A stretch of 64,000 nucleotides of DNA from Dallia pectoralis (Eukaryota; Chordata; Actinopteri; Esociformes; Umbridae). The stretch spans positions 6,468,436-6,532,435 of the forward strand of contig CM055747.1 of the NCBI GenBank assembly GCA_029465975.1, written 5' to 3'. The notes below the pieces were generated by a model. It was not told the DNA's origin, ran no database searches, and saw only the letters and a list, made by a program, of their open reading frames with translations. A program made the translations under genes and the position numbers. How positions within the stretch are numbered: the first letter of the stretch is position 1; each line of letters starts with the position of its first letter. This document shows, piece after piece, positions 34,067 through 46,484 of this stretch.

Positions 34067-34605
34067 CGGCAGGAGACCCAGTTTCGGGAAGGACAGAAAG
34101 ACCGAACAGGACCTCCAATTCGGCCTCGGATCTGCGCCCCTCCCCCAAAAAAATTCTGGGAATGTCCAGAAAAGGCAATGGCTCTACCTTTGAGCGGGGT
34201 GGGCAGGTGACGATACGGCAACTCGGCAGCCATCTTGGGCTGCGGGGTGTCAACCCTCCAGGGTTGTGGAGTGGTGGCCATCTTGGCCCGGGTTGCCAGG
34301 AAGAGCTCCGGGAGGTAATGCGGTGCTCAGCCGCCGGATGTAGGCATCCCTCCGGATGTACGCATCCCAGCCGAAGGCATCCTCCTCGGACTCGTCCTCC
34401 GACTCGTCCTCCCACTCTTCTTCCGACTCCTCAGACTCCGCTCCGTAATCACCCGGCACCCAGATGGGTGGTGGGGCGGATGATCGCGGAGGAAGCGGGG
34501 TCCTTCCCGTATCGCGCACCGGCGCAGATAAGCCGGTGCCTCCGCAGACTGTTCGCATCCCCGCAAACAGCTCTGCTTCCTCTGCTGCGTCCTTCTTGGT
34601 GGGAT
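34067..34605 (-). other. Low-complexity open region between megasatellite and repeat copy 2
   Basis: The minus strand has overlapping open frames, one with an acidic run (ESEESEEEWEDESEDESEED) and imperfect DAYIRR duplicates. No domain is recognised. The frames flow into the megasatellite without a clear end. It may be the degenerate coding part of a repeated element continuing into 34612-34990. I do not call a gene. Confidence 0.3.
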
Positions 34606-34611
34606 CATACT

Positions 34612-34990
34612 GTCACGTCTGGCTCACAGGCAGGTAGCAGGAAGCGGACACATGCGCAGAGAATTCTATAATAAAGTCTTTATTTACTCAGACTAACACC
34701 GAAAACACTTGGGTCTCACGAAAACAACAAACAGACGATCGTAACGATCAGAAACTCCGAACAGGAGAACACAGGAACGTACCTCTGTACGTACATCCAA
34801 CACGTACAAACAATGATCCCACAATCACCAACAGAATGAGGCAGGGTTAAATACAGGGGCTAAATGCCCAACCAAACACAGGTGCGGAGAAGTCTCAGGT
34901 GCAGTGAATGTCCTTGATTGTCTCTCTGCTGACAGGGGAAGTGCCAATACTGGCATAGAGAGGGACAGAGGGAGGGATAGACCTCAGGTC
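34612..34990 (+). repeat. Dispersed repeat, copy 2 of the GCAGAG...TTTATT family
   Basis: CTGTCACGTCTGGCTCACAG, then CACATGCGCAGAGAATTC, TTTATTTACTCAGAC and an A/C-rich tail reaching GGGTTAAATACAGGGGC. The layout is the same as at 11665 and 56213. It directly borders the megasatellite region. Confidence 0.5.
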
Positions 34991-35104
34991 CTCACAATAA
35001 CGGCCCCAAGAATGTATTCAGCAGGAACCACCGAGCTGACCAGCCTGGTGAACACTGCAGCCCTGCGGCCACGCTAAACCCCAGCACTGTGCACTTGTCT
35101 CTGC

Positions 35105-35425
35105 CTTGTCAGGGCCCCAGATTGTCCCAAGAGTTTGAGTTGGAATTCTGCACTGTGGCTGCGGGCTGTGGGTGGAACGAGCAGGCCCTGATCGACCAAT
35201 TCCCGCGCAGCCACCGAATGGACGTCAACTGGCGGTCCGGGATATTCGACTCGACAGCCTCCTGATGGTCCGAGGCCGGAATGAAGAGGTTCTCTTGGTT
35301 CCACCCACACCAGCAGCTGCTCCTGTCCCTATGGAACTGGAATGCTCCAGCCTCCCAGAGGCTAAGGGAAAGTCCGGAGGGCGGCAGGCACACGGCACCT
35401 TCTGTGGCATGAGGGGGCCTTAAAC
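35105..35425 (+). pseudogene. Ty3/gypsy retrotransposon gag fragment
   Basis: The plus strand reads EFELEFCTVAAGCGWNEQAL (about 35125-35195), the Y-x-x-E-F-x-x-L/V-A-x-x-x-GWNE motif of fish Ty3/gypsy Gag. After a frame change it reads DIRLDSLLMVRGRNEEV and then PVPMEL. This is the region before the zinc knuckle, which is missing. There is at least one frameshift and there are no flanking pol domains. Confidence 0.7.
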
Positions 35426-38065
35426 AACGTGCTGTGCTCGGCGCCTCTCCGGAAACATGCCTGTTGAAAAGAAATTATTTTAGCTGTCTCCGGTGTCAGC
35501 TTTGAGGTGTTTTGCATGAAATCTTTGACCAGAAGTTCAGGATTTTCCACGATCTGGTTTCCTGGAGAACATTATATTTTCCTGTGGTTTTAATTCCAAC
35601 AACAGTTTTTCCACCAATACCTTCCCCCATGTTGGATTTGAGGCGTTTCACTGCACTCTAGTTTGTACAGACCATTCACTTCATCATGGGTTTCTGCCAC
35701 GTCTACTTCAAGTTTGATCTTCCTCATCAGAAGGTCAGTCTTCCATTTTTCAGCGGGTGTCTTCATGGGAGTTGTTGTTTATCCGTTGCATATAAATTGT
35801 GGAAATCTTTGATTAATTCAACTACAGCTCTGCATTTACAAAACACCGAACGCTGTTTGTGTTGATGCAAGTTATGATCGTTCATCTGAGACGTTGTCCT
35901 CACTCGAACACGACTTCCTGGTTACATCATGGAATGGTAACCTAGAAACCTGCGTTGATGTGTAGCGTTTTCGTTCCAGCCATCGGCGCGGGAGAACAGA
36001 AGAGAATGGCGGCCGAAAGATGTTTTGACTTGAGGAACAAACGGTGTCCGCTAATGGGGCGGAAGGGTAGTCCTAAAAGGACGCTTTCTTTTAAAACGAC
36101 AAACCAATTGTACGTTTGAATTCAGACGGCGCACGGCTGATTGGGGTTTGGAAAGGAAGTGAGTGGACCAACCAAACTCCAAGATACATAATTGCAGGCA
36201 TTGACATACTCTAACTCAGATTGATCGAACACAACGATGTTTGTTGTGACTCAAGGAATGCTCGTTGTATGTTATTAAAGGTATGTTGAATGGTAACTAA
36301 GCACAATGGCCTCGATGCATACTAGATACTGTCGTCTGCTTACGGACGAAGACGAAGGGAGCTACTCTTGTAGAGTGGAATAAGGTTGTGGTTGACTCCA
36401 CTTAGTTTCTGATGTTGAGACATACGTGTTTGATTTCAGCGATTGGCCGACAATTGCATTTTGAGGTGAGCAAAATCTGGGTGATTGTTAGTTGTTGAGG
36501 AGACCCCGGTAAAAGTGTGCAATGTTGAAGTGAGTGTTTTGAAATCTAGCGACAGATGAGAGTGTTATGAGAACATTCATGTTTTGATCTACGGCCCATT
36601 TTCTTTTCTTATCTTAGCCTTTTAGAACATACTAATAGTACATAAATGCAGTAATAAACATTGTGTTAAATAAAAGCAGTTATTGTAAAATATTAGTAAT
36701 GACAGTTAGATAGAGGCGGTAGTAAATGTTTCTGAATATTATACTGGCATTTGAGCAATTGCACAGAATGCCCACAAGGGGGCAATGCTCTCCTAACAAA
36801 AATGAACGCCATGTTTTCATCATCACGCAAACGACCTAATGGTCACGTGACACAGTCAAGGCATGTGATTTGTTAGTACGCCCTTGGCCAACTCGTTTCA
36901 TCATGTTACCCGGGGATTCAAACCAACTGTCCATGTGTTATTCGTCCTGGTCCCGGGTTTTTTTTGCTCTGTGATTGTACATGACTGGAATAATGGCAGT
37001 CTAGTGCTGGGATCTAATGCCAGACATGTTAAACCAGGCCCAGGGGTCATTTAGGGCTGTAATAATTGATGTCCACTGTAAATGAAAGCACTTACATTTC
37101 CCTCTGATCTTTGACGTCAAATGGCATTCTAAGCTGGGAAGCTTTAGTCTCGATCACATGTATTACCAACGAGACTGGCTTGTTTGTGTCTAAATAAGAA
37201 ACACATTATCTCGGGATGTTGCTATATGTGTAGGAACATATTTGCGTGATCGGGGGAGAGAGACAGTAATGGAGACAGATCAAAACGTTTCCTTTCTCAG
37301 TTTCTGTGGTCGACCACAATCCAAAAAATATATGTATTCTGTTTTACAACAGACAGTCTTCAGAAAATACACAAAAAAATCACAGGAACATAACTAATTG
37401 CTTTTAATGAATCTGTTTCCAAGTATATTATGTGATCGTTTATAAATGGAATTAAAGGGAAAATCCAACCTCCGTACGTAATTATGTGTATGTATGTGTT
37501 CAGACATACAGTAATTATGTACCAGAACAGTGCTTTAGACATTTCGCACCAGGAAAGTTAAACAAATGACAGTGTTTGCCGGAGCCTGCCGTCTGACCTA
37601 AAACCACTGTTAGTGTCAAATGTGTTGTCCTTTGCGTTTTTGTCAATTGTTTGATCATACGCTATGGTAGGCGTTGTTTAATTGAGCCGTTGGATTTCCC
37701 CCCAACGAAATGTTCTCATCGATCACGACGTTGCAGGATGGACGGGTTTCCTTGGGCTTTGTAACGACTTCTGTCTGCAGGGGGTCCAACCTCCTTGTCA
37801 ACTGTTGTTCCCTCGCTTGAAGGTGGGTGCTTTTCCAGATAGCTGGTTAGCTTTTTAAACTGGTGAAACGATAGACAAGAGGATGCAGCCAACACAGCTT
37901 CGATTTCCCCCCTTTATGCTTCCAATAAATTGCCGTACAGCGCCAGAAGCAGTATATCCATGTCTTTACATTTGGATGCTGATAATTGTTATGTAATGAT
38001 GAAAATATGAAAGTATTGTAACTGAGGGTAACAACCCACTGTTACACCTTAATAATACAGTGTTA
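35426..38065. other. Non-coding stretch without recognised features
   Basis: No exon or repeat is recognised. The sequence is of ordinary base composition with a few AT-rich tracts. Short open frames here have no recognisable domain. Confidence 0.3.
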
Positions 38066-38069
38066 CTGC

Positions 38070-38640
38070 ATGAACAACAGTGGGTTCCAGCTCCAGAACC
38101 AGCAATACATGAACATCAGTGGAACCCAGCTCCAGAACCAGCTATACATGAACATCAGTGGGTTCCAGAACCAGCAATACATGAACATCAGTGGGTCCCA
38201 GCTCCAGAACCAGCAATACATGAACATCAGTGGGTCCCAGCTCCAGAACCAGCAATACATGAACATCAGTGGGTCCCAGCTCCAGAACCAGCAATACATG
38301 AACATCTGTGGGTCCCAGCTCCAGAACCAGCAATACATGAACATCAGTGGGTCCCAGCTCCAGAACCAGCAATACATGAACATCAGTGGGTCCCAGCTCC
38401 AGAACCAGCAATACATGAACATCAGTGGGTCCCAGCTCCAGAACCAGCTATACATGAACATCAGTGGGTCCCAGCTCCAGAACCAGCAATACATGAACAT
38501 CAGTGGGTCCCAGCTCGAGAACCTGCTATACATGAACATCAGTGGGTCCCAGCTCCAGAACCAGCTATACATGAACATCAGTGGAACCCAGCTCCAAAAC
38601 CAGCTATGCATGAACATCACTGCGTTCCAGAAATGTATTT
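38070..38640 (+). repeat. 39-bp minisatellite, about 14 copies
   Basis: The unit is CCCAGCTCCAGAACCAGCAA then TACATGAACATCAGTGGGT. Because 39 is a multiple of three, several frames stay open on both strands (plus strand 13-residue period SQLQNQQYMNISG). There is no splice or domain support for coding. Confidence 0.95.
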
Positions 38641-39874
38641 GCAACATGTTGATGACATACCTCTTTTTGGGTTTAATTCTAATCAAATTCCGATGCACAA
38701 ATGGCTTGATGTTATATTGATTACAAAAATCAACTTGCAGCAGAATATAGTTCCCTTCTCTATTTGTTCATGTTCGGCAGTGCTCTCACTTGCCTCTGCT
38801 GTATCAGGCAACAAACACAGACAACCAGACAGAGAGCCAGACAGAGTCAATCACTCTGGTTATTTCCGCTTGCCATTGTCACCCGTATATCAGGCTGGGT
38901 CTCAGGCAGGCGTCGCGTACCTCTGAGACGAGTCAGAGAGCCGAGTCCGGGTCTGGCTGTGCCACCGACCAACTGCGCAGACAAACGGGCACACGGACAG
39001 ACAGACAGACAGATTGACAAAGACAGAGTCTGGCTATTGACCTGTGCTCTGGGCCAGGAATAAATATATCGCCTCTCTCTATCCTCACAAACGTATTTCC
39101 ATTTGTAATTAACACTTTATATGCTGTATTGCAGGGCCTCCCAAACCAGTGGTTTTCTCTCCAACCCCATTTGTGATTAACCTGATTTCGCTTTGCATCC
39201 AGTAAAAGACTGGAATCTGTGTTTTCAATTAGGGTTGGAGAGATAACCTAAAGGTTTGTAGATCTTCGGGAACAGATTCGAGCTGGCTGGATGGTGGTAC
39301 AGTGATTTAACGTATGGACAAAATTCCCACTAAACCATGTTTTCTGGGTTTGTGCGCAATACGTGTAAAAGATACACGAGTGCCTTTTCAGGTTGATTGT
39401 CGGACGTTTTGACGAAAATGAAAAATAAATATAATCTGGCGGCAATCGGAAACTGTTCATCGGATTGTGTTTTTTCTCTTTATGTTCATGTATTTTGCGC
39501 CGGTTAAAATCAACCCAGAAACATTAAACGTAAAACCCAAACATCGGAAGTGTTTATTAACTGTGAACACATCCTTATAGTATGGGGGTGGATCATTGTG
39601 ACCTAGAAGCGGCAGGAGGACGTCTGATTCTGCTCAGAATAAAGTTCACACATTCAGTAGGGACAACATACAAGATGCCCCAAACCTGGCGTGTGTTCAC
39701 GAAGCCGCGGGATGTGGACGGTGTTAAACTTGAATGGGTGTGGGAGGGAGGAGGGTCGCGGGGTCGGGGGGTCCCCATGAATAAAAGAATGAACTATAAA
39801 AGGAAGCAACGTAAAAGAATGAGTTCTTCAGGATCTGGCCGTGAAGAATTAAGGTTGGGCGGGAGCTTGCCATT
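38641..39874. other. Non-coding stretch
   Basis: No gene is recognised. ACAGACAGACAGACAG at about 38998-39012 is a short tetranucleotide run. Confidence 0.3.
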
Positions 39875-39975
39875 ACTGTGTGTGTGTGTATGTGTGTGTA
39901 CGTGTGTGTTGGTGTGTGTGTGCGTGTGTGTATGTGTGTCTATGTGTGTATGTGTGTGTATGTGCGCGTGTGTGC
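39875..39975 (+). repeat. (TG)n-rich microsatellite
   Basis: Interrupted TGTGTG runs with TA and CG substitutions cover about 100 bp. Confidence 0.95.
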
Positions 39976-41820
39976 TCCATGCAAATCCTTGACAAACACC
40001 TGCACTGGGAGACCCCCTACTGCTATCTTACCACCACATCAAACACACACACACCCACACACACATGACTTCAAACACGCCCCGCCACACAGGACGGAAC
40101 CGCATGTCCACAGAGGAGCGAACAAAAGAACCGAGCAGAAAGGATCGGGGGCTTTCTCTCGTTTTCTTACCACTGAGAGAAAAGCTGCAGGACTCGAGCA
40201 CTTAAGAAGCAGAGCACTAAAGCTACCTGTTAACGATGGCCGCATCTTCTCTGTCAAATAACCACATTCAGTGTCGTCTGCCACTGAGACCTGTGGGAGG
40301 AATTGGGTTTCCTGTGCCAACTTAGCTCAGTTCACAAACATTGGTTCAAATGTTAGGGTAAAAAATCCAATTGTGTGTTACGTTGCTGTACCACTTTGTG
40401 TTTTGCGACGTACAACATTTGTTTGTTATTGTATTTCTCAGTTGGTTTGCCAAGTGTAGTGTTGAGTTTGCCCCACAGCAGCCCTGTACACTAGAGGGGA
40501 ATAGATACAAGATTCTACTGAGGCAGACATTCGAAATCGTGGTCGTTCACCCCGATCCCGATCTTTTGACCCTTTAGAAGGCAAGGGTTGTATCCGTCTT
40601 TCAAGGGGAGTTTTGTGGTAAAACGAAGGACACAAACCATCAAGCTAATGAGAAATTATTACAGGACTACGTCTCCCTGCAATGGCTCTGCTCATGTTCC
40701 CCGGGAGAACTCTTCAAAGAAAGTTTCAGAGGGTTCAAACGGGGTCACACCGGAAACCCCGAGCCAAAAATGAAAAGCAATGGGTCTTTGTGTCGATTTA
40801 GCTCATGAGGTTCTGGGAATCGCTAACATTTTCCCAGCTCACTGATTAACACACTTTTCGTCTCATGTCTGTAACATTGCCAAAATTATGTATGGGTAAA
40901 GAAGACCAGCTTAATGATAAAATTGTCCTAATTTCTTTTTAATAAAGGTCTTATTATTGGAGAAAGCAAATTGTGCAATTTCTATTATACTGGGTGACTA
41001 ATTTTCACTTACGATCATTTTCAATTACGATCTCTTGACTTTTACTCTGGTATGACTGCAGCGCATTTATTCCACGACTGGTTTCGACATGACAACAGGG
41101 GTTGATGAGTACATTCGGGCTGAACTCAATCAAACGCACATTGCGGTCACAACACAACAGCTCTTGTTTCCCATTGGTCAAAATGACCCCGGGGAACCTA
41201 AAGCCCCGCCCACAGGTACGAATTCCCTTTTTAGAATTCAGAAGTACCGGCACGGGACGAGTATTGTCAATTAAGACACTGCTTCGACATTGGTACGACG
41301 GGTTCGGACGTTTCCCAGCCTGAAACGCACAATGCCAAGTTCGAAACGGGATAATGGCCTCTGTTATATTGTTACTCTCCAGACCATAGCGACCGACAAC
41401 GTTGACAATGAGGTCTTCATCACATTGAGGGTTTGTCCTGGTGCCAGCTGGCCCGGTGGTGTGTTCTGAGAAATGAACAGTCTGAGGACATAGACCAGAG
41501 CCGAGCTATCTAGAAGGATGTGCGCTGTGGGTTCACAGATGCAAGTCCCGAACCCAAAGAACTTTGAGCGCGAATGGAACTTGGCAGCAAAAAAAAACAA
41601 AAAGCTGTGGAGGAAGTATTCACAACCCTGTGGGCCTCCTTTCTAGTTCAGTCCAAGGAGTACAAATCTGGACTGGGCCACAGTCAGCTTGATGACGCAA
41701 AACAACTCAATTACATCAATAAGCTCGTGACCTCCTAATGCACTGACATCTGTGTCTCTTTGCAGACGGTACTCATGACTTAGCTCACGTGAGGAACTCA
41801 GTCTGCCTCGTTTGCTACAG
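39976..41820. other. Non-coding stretch
   Basis: A short ACACACAC tract lies at about 40043-40065. No gene or mobile element is recognised. Confidence 0.3.
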
Positions 41821-41822
41821 TA

Positions 41823-41826
41823 AAAC

Positions 41827-41857
<31 letters not shown>

Positions 41858-41862
41858 GTGCG
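41823..41862 (+). repeat. (TG)n microsatellite
   Basis: About 38 bp of TG dinucleotides with one T interruption. Confidence 0.9.
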
Positions 41863-42084
41863 GCTGGCGGTGCTTGTTCGTTTGAGCTTAGCATAAGTCC
41901 CTACTTTCTCCGCGAGCGATTGGGTGAACGTGGACAGGACTCGTGCACACACATGGACCTTTACATTAGCGCGGACACAGCACCACACTAGCACGGATGC
42001 TAATGCGACACCATGCTAGGTGCCCTCCCACCCCACCACACTGTTTTCAATACATCTAGCCGATGACTCTCTATTACCCATAAA

Positions 42085-42560
42085 ACATGTCTGACATATT
42101 AATCAGGCCTGCTCCGCTCCGCTGTTTTGCTGATGCAGAGGGACGCCTCTCATTGGACCATTTGACGCATCCCGTCGGCCAATGGGAGAAGGCTGCGGCA
42201 CCTCTCTCCTAGCAACAGCGACTCCTATTCTTTAGAGCGGCGCGGTGAGCAAACTGACACCCCATAATATTACCACATGAATAATGGCGACCGTACGGCT
42301 TTGTAGTGGGGGCAGGGAAGGAATTAATTTCTCCTTTTTCCCTCCCCCTAATGGAGTCTTAGCTTTCTCTCGATCTCTCTCGTCCCCTCTCTCCGTCTTG
42401 GCTGCCGCTCTGTCTCAGTCCGAGTGCATTCAGTCGACTCCTGTTTCAGTGTGTTAAAGGAGCAGCACTGCATATTTAAATGTAGGCTGCACCGTGAGGC
42501 ATTGTGGGTAACGGCATGCACTCGTTGACCCGACAGTGCTGCACCGCCTTAGGGCCTCTC
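42085..42560 (+). promoter_or_regulatory. CpG-rich promoter-like region
   Basis: CTCATTGGACC and GGCCAATGGGAG give paired CCAAT boxes in opposite directions (about 42151 and 42178). A GC-rich GAGCGGCGCGG follows near 42236. GGCATTGTGGGTAA at about 42498 resembles half of a ZNF143 site. No downstream exon is recognised, so this may be a distant first exon or an enhancer. Confidence 0.3.
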
Positions 42561-42689
42561 TCGTGGGGGGGGGGTATGGTGGAGGGGAGGAGACTAGAGG
42601 GAGGGAGGAGGAATGTTGAGACGCGGTGCGCGGAGGGGAGAGCTATCACTTTCTCCTTTTGCTTGAGGTACCGTTTGGGCCAGACAGCG

Positions 42690-42972
42690 AGCCCTGCTGG
42701 AAACACAGGGAGGAGGGCAGGGGGTGTCTCTCTCTTTTTATCTGTCTCCCATTTCTCTCTCTCTGTCTCTGTCACTATTTCTCCCTTCTCTCTCCCATTC
42801 CTTTCTTTAGCCTTTTTCTTTTTTTCACTGGAGATGTTTTTTTCTCCTTCATTTTCTCTTTCTCTCCCCCCCGTTTCTTTGTCTGTCTCTTCCTTCCTTC
42901 CTCACTCTACCTTTATTTTCATTTTTCTCTCTTTGTCTTTCTTTATCCCTTTCTTTCTCTTTCTCGTCTATC
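42690..42972 (+). repeat. Pyrimidine-rich tract
   Basis: TCTCTC-, TTCC- and TTTC-rich sequence covers about 280 bp. Open frames here come from the low complexity. Confidence 0.8.
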
Positions 42973-43835
42973 AATCTGGCTGCATTACAAGCTTATTTAA
43001 CATGCAGGATTGCACGGTGTGTAATTTTGACCTCAAAACATGCCCTGTTGGATATACAAAGAGAATACATCTGGTCAATATTATCCTGAAAGATGTTGCG
43101 CTTTAGCCTGTAGTTACAAATGGGATCTTATTATTCATATGAGCAAACTAAAATCGTGTTCAATCAGTGTTTCCTAACAGGTGGTTTGCAAACTCAAATA
43201 TGTGTCACTGAATGATTTCAAAGGGATGTGGACAGGTTTCATTTTCTTGGTCTACTGCTGTATACACAGATTTGCAGGGCACTGCTTACGATTGATACTT
43301 GTTTTTTGAAAGGTCTAGTCCAACACCCACACAGGCGTTGGCTGCTTCGCTTATTGTTGCTGAACATGAGTCTGTGGACATAAGTCACAGTCTGTACATA
43401 AGTCAAGTAACGCTGTGTACATTGCCTTACCCGGCACGCTGAAATAGCCGAGTTATAAAACATGAACTAAGTATACAATGCAACAACTCTGTACACACTT
43501 AGATAAGCATATTTCTTGTGTTTTGTTCACCAATGACCAGTCGTAATAAGTGAGACATCATCATGAAACCCAGGCATGTTTTGTGATAATTCATTGGTAG
43601 TATAAGAATGGTGTGTCTGACAATAAAAGTGCTAATTAATTCTGACAATAAAAGTTTGATTAATTCATTTCATTTTCACGTTTATTTAACCGAGAGAAAT
43701 CCATTGCGAATCAATACATTTTGCATTGGGAGACCTGAATAATGAGGTAGCAACGATCGATACAACATTAAACATTTAAATGTTGATACAATCCATAAAA
43801 TACAATATTGGGTGCTGACAGAATTATCAATGTAA

Positions 43836-44010
43836 AACAGGGGTGTCAAACCGGTTCCACGGAGGGCCTAGTGTACTCAGGTTTTGTTTTTGTCAGAGTT
43901 CAGACCCAAACAGCCAGGTGAGGGGTAGAACCTAACCAATTAGTGACCTATTAATCAATCCAGTACAAGCTGAGAGCAAAACACCTGTTGACAGATGATT
44001 TTTGAAACAA
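43836..44010 (+). mobile_element. Half of a palindromic MITE (CAGGGGTGTCAAAC)
   Basis: CAGGGGTGTCAAACCGGTTC, then CACGGAGGGCC and AACCAATTAGTGACC, match the left half of a MITE widespread in fish. The right half (the inverted CACGGAGGGCC) is missing. Confidence 0.65.
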
Positions 44011-44049
44011 AAAATGTGTCCTGTATTGCAACCAATTTTTCCTTCTCTT

Positions 44050-44162
44050 GAAAACTACAGGAATTGAAAACTACAGGAATTGAAAACTACAGGAATTGAA
44101 AACTACAGGAATTGAAAACTACAGGAATTGAAAACTACAGGAATTGAAAACTACAGGAATGT
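44050..44162 (+). repeat. 16-bp tandem repeat, seven copies
   Basis: GGAATTGAAAACTACA is repeated without visible change. Confidence 0.95.
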
Positions 44163-44904
44163 CAGCATCCCTCCTGACCTCTCACATATTCAAGAACGTT
44201 ACCTCAGTTTGAATGTTCATGTTTCACCACACTTAAGCGCCTGTCGCCCGACTAAGTAAGACGCCTTAAATCATTCCAAATGGCTCGGATGACACTGACA
44301 CAGGTTGTCTGTCAGGCTGCTTGTTCGTTTGTCAGTCTAATTGCTCTGTCTGCCTGGCCACATAACACCTGCAGCCATCTCCTCTGTCTAGGAGTAGCCA
44401 GATGCCTCTTCAGCCTTGGCCTGGAGTACCTGGGCTCGGTCAATGTGGGTCTGCGTTTTCGTCGGTTAAATCCGCCGGCGCCAGTACAAACCGCTGTTAC
44501 CGTGGCAGCACTCAGCGGATCCCTTTTGATGGCCCTGCGTGTGAACTTGTACGGTATTCTGCGATTTGTATGCTGTAGTGTGAAAAGCCAAACACTCCAC
44601 GGGAAATGCTATTACTCCTAGTCACGACCCCCCACCCGCCGGTGCCCAGGAGAGCTTTATTCCCAGTGAGGTCTGCGCCATGAAATGCATTGCATACATT
44701 TGTATGTTTATGAATGCATTCAAGGCAATTCTTTCTTTGGCCTTTTTGTTATGTTTGGATACAGCCAAAATAAATGTATGTCATTCAGATTGGACAAAAG
44801 GTGATCGACATATGCGCTCCGATCGAACGTAAACGCAATCAACTTGTCCCCCACCCCCCAAATTGTAGACCGTAAACAGAAACACTGGAAAGTTTGCTCA
44901 ACTA

Positions 44905-46484
44905 AGCTGCCTCTGTATGCTAGAAAACCTCTGTGTCTTTCGCGCTGATCGTACGGCAGAACAGGAGTGGCGGACTGAGTATCTACGTGAATGATGTTTG
45001 GTGTACCAACAATAACCACATCGGGAGTCAATGCTCTGCCAATCTGGAATATCTAATGATTAGCTGCAGACCCCTTTACTTGCCTAGACAGTTCACGTCT
45101 ATTGTTGTCACCACAGCCTACATTCCACCAGATGCTAAGGCTAAGCTAGCCATGAAAGAGCTGCTGGCTGCTATTAGCATTCAACGGACTGCTCATCCCG
45201 ATGCCATTCTAATTGTTGCAAGGGAATTTTACCCACTCCAGCCGTAAGCCCCTTTTCCCCAAATTACACCAAAATGTCTCCCGCCTGACAAGAGGAGAAT
45301 ACACCCGTCCATGTGCACACTAACATTCTGGAGGCTTACAAAGCCACCCTCTCCCCAACTTTGGTCAATCTGAACACCGCTCACTGCTAATGCTACCAAA
45401 GTATCTACCCATCATCAAGCGTGTGAAAGGTAAGGACAGTCAATGAGTGGCCCGAGGGGTCAGACTCATCACAACAGCTGCAGTTTCAACACAGGATTCT
45501 GTTTGCCACTCAGGATACCAATGACTGTCACAAATGGTGAGTTTTGTTCTGCACCTAGACTTCCTTACCAACTGACCTCAGTCTGTCAGGTTGGACTAAC
45601 TCACCTCCTAAACCCTTACCCTAAACATCGGTATCCCACAGGGCTGTGTGCTAAGACCACTCTTCACCCATGACTGAGTCTCTGTACACATCTCCAATAC
45701 CATCGTCAAGTTCGCAAATGACGCCACAGTAGTTCTGATAAGGGACAAAAACGAGGCAGCCGAGAGAGAGGATATCAAGCACCTAGTGCTTGGTGCGCAG
45801 ATAACAACCTGTCAATCAATGCCAAAAAAAACAAAGAACTGATTGTGGATTACAAGAAGACAAATAACGGTATACATTCCCCAGCTCTCATTGATGAGAA
45901 CACGGTGGAACGTGTGGCCAGCGACAAATTCCTGGGTGTCCACATCTCCAACGGCCTATCCTGGTCCCTCAACAGAAAGGTGCAAAGGTGCAACAGCGCC
46001 TGCACTTTTTAGGGAATTTTTTAGGGAATCTACTAACATCCTGGAAAACTTTTACCGCTGCACGGTCGAGGGCATTCTAACCAACTGTTCCACAGTCTAG
46101 TACAACGGTTGCTCTGTGGCCGACTGAAAGTCTTTGCGGCGAGTGATGGAAGCCGCCCAGTGCATGATATATGCCCAGCTCCCAAAGACATCCAGCACAA
46201 GCACTGTTTGTCAGGCCAACGATACAGATCTATATTCCCCCGCACCAGCTGGCGTAGGAACAGTTTGATCCTGACTGTTGTTGCCCTCAGCACATTGGCA
46301 ATTTGCTACATTGTTGAACTGAATACCTGCACATTTACTCATCCATGTCTATTGCACATCATCACACTGTACTCCATATCTTTTTGCACTGCTCTTTTGC
46401 ACTTCCGGTTGGATGCAAACTGCATTTCGCTGTACTGTACTTGCACTGTCCAATGACAATAAAGTTGAATCTAATCTAATGAGC
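44905..46484 (+). mobile_element. L2/Rex1-like LINE, 5'-truncated and internally deleted
   Basis: The endonuclease start reads GGLSIYVNDVWCTNN, LEYLMISCRPLYLPRQF and TTAYIPPDAKAKLAMKEL (about 44965-45165). A reverse transcriptase remnant reads IPQGCVL (about 45630) and FANDATVVLI (about 45712), in place of the YADD box. KFLGVHISNGLSWS follows (about 45930). Most of the sequence between endonuclease and RT is missing. The 3' end is CAATGACAATAAAGTTGAAT then CTAATCTAAT. There are many stops. Confidence 0.8.

Noticed and set aside
29458..34193. Long plus- and minus-strand open frames rich in Gly/Arg/Gln or Pro/Ser
   Set aside because: They follow from 21-bp and 12-bp repeat periods in blocks D, E and A. 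No domain, promoter or splice evidence supports a gene.
38060..38926. 288-codon frame with a 13-residue repeat
   Set aside because: The 39-bp unit keeps several frames open on both strands equally, so openness is not evidence of coding.
42504..43106. 200-codon frame
   Set aside because: It is mostly Ser/Phe/Leu from a pyrimidine-rich tract, with no domain.
44280..44621. 113-codon frame with hydrophobic segments
   Set aside because: No recognisable family, no splice or promoter context, and it lies between repeats.
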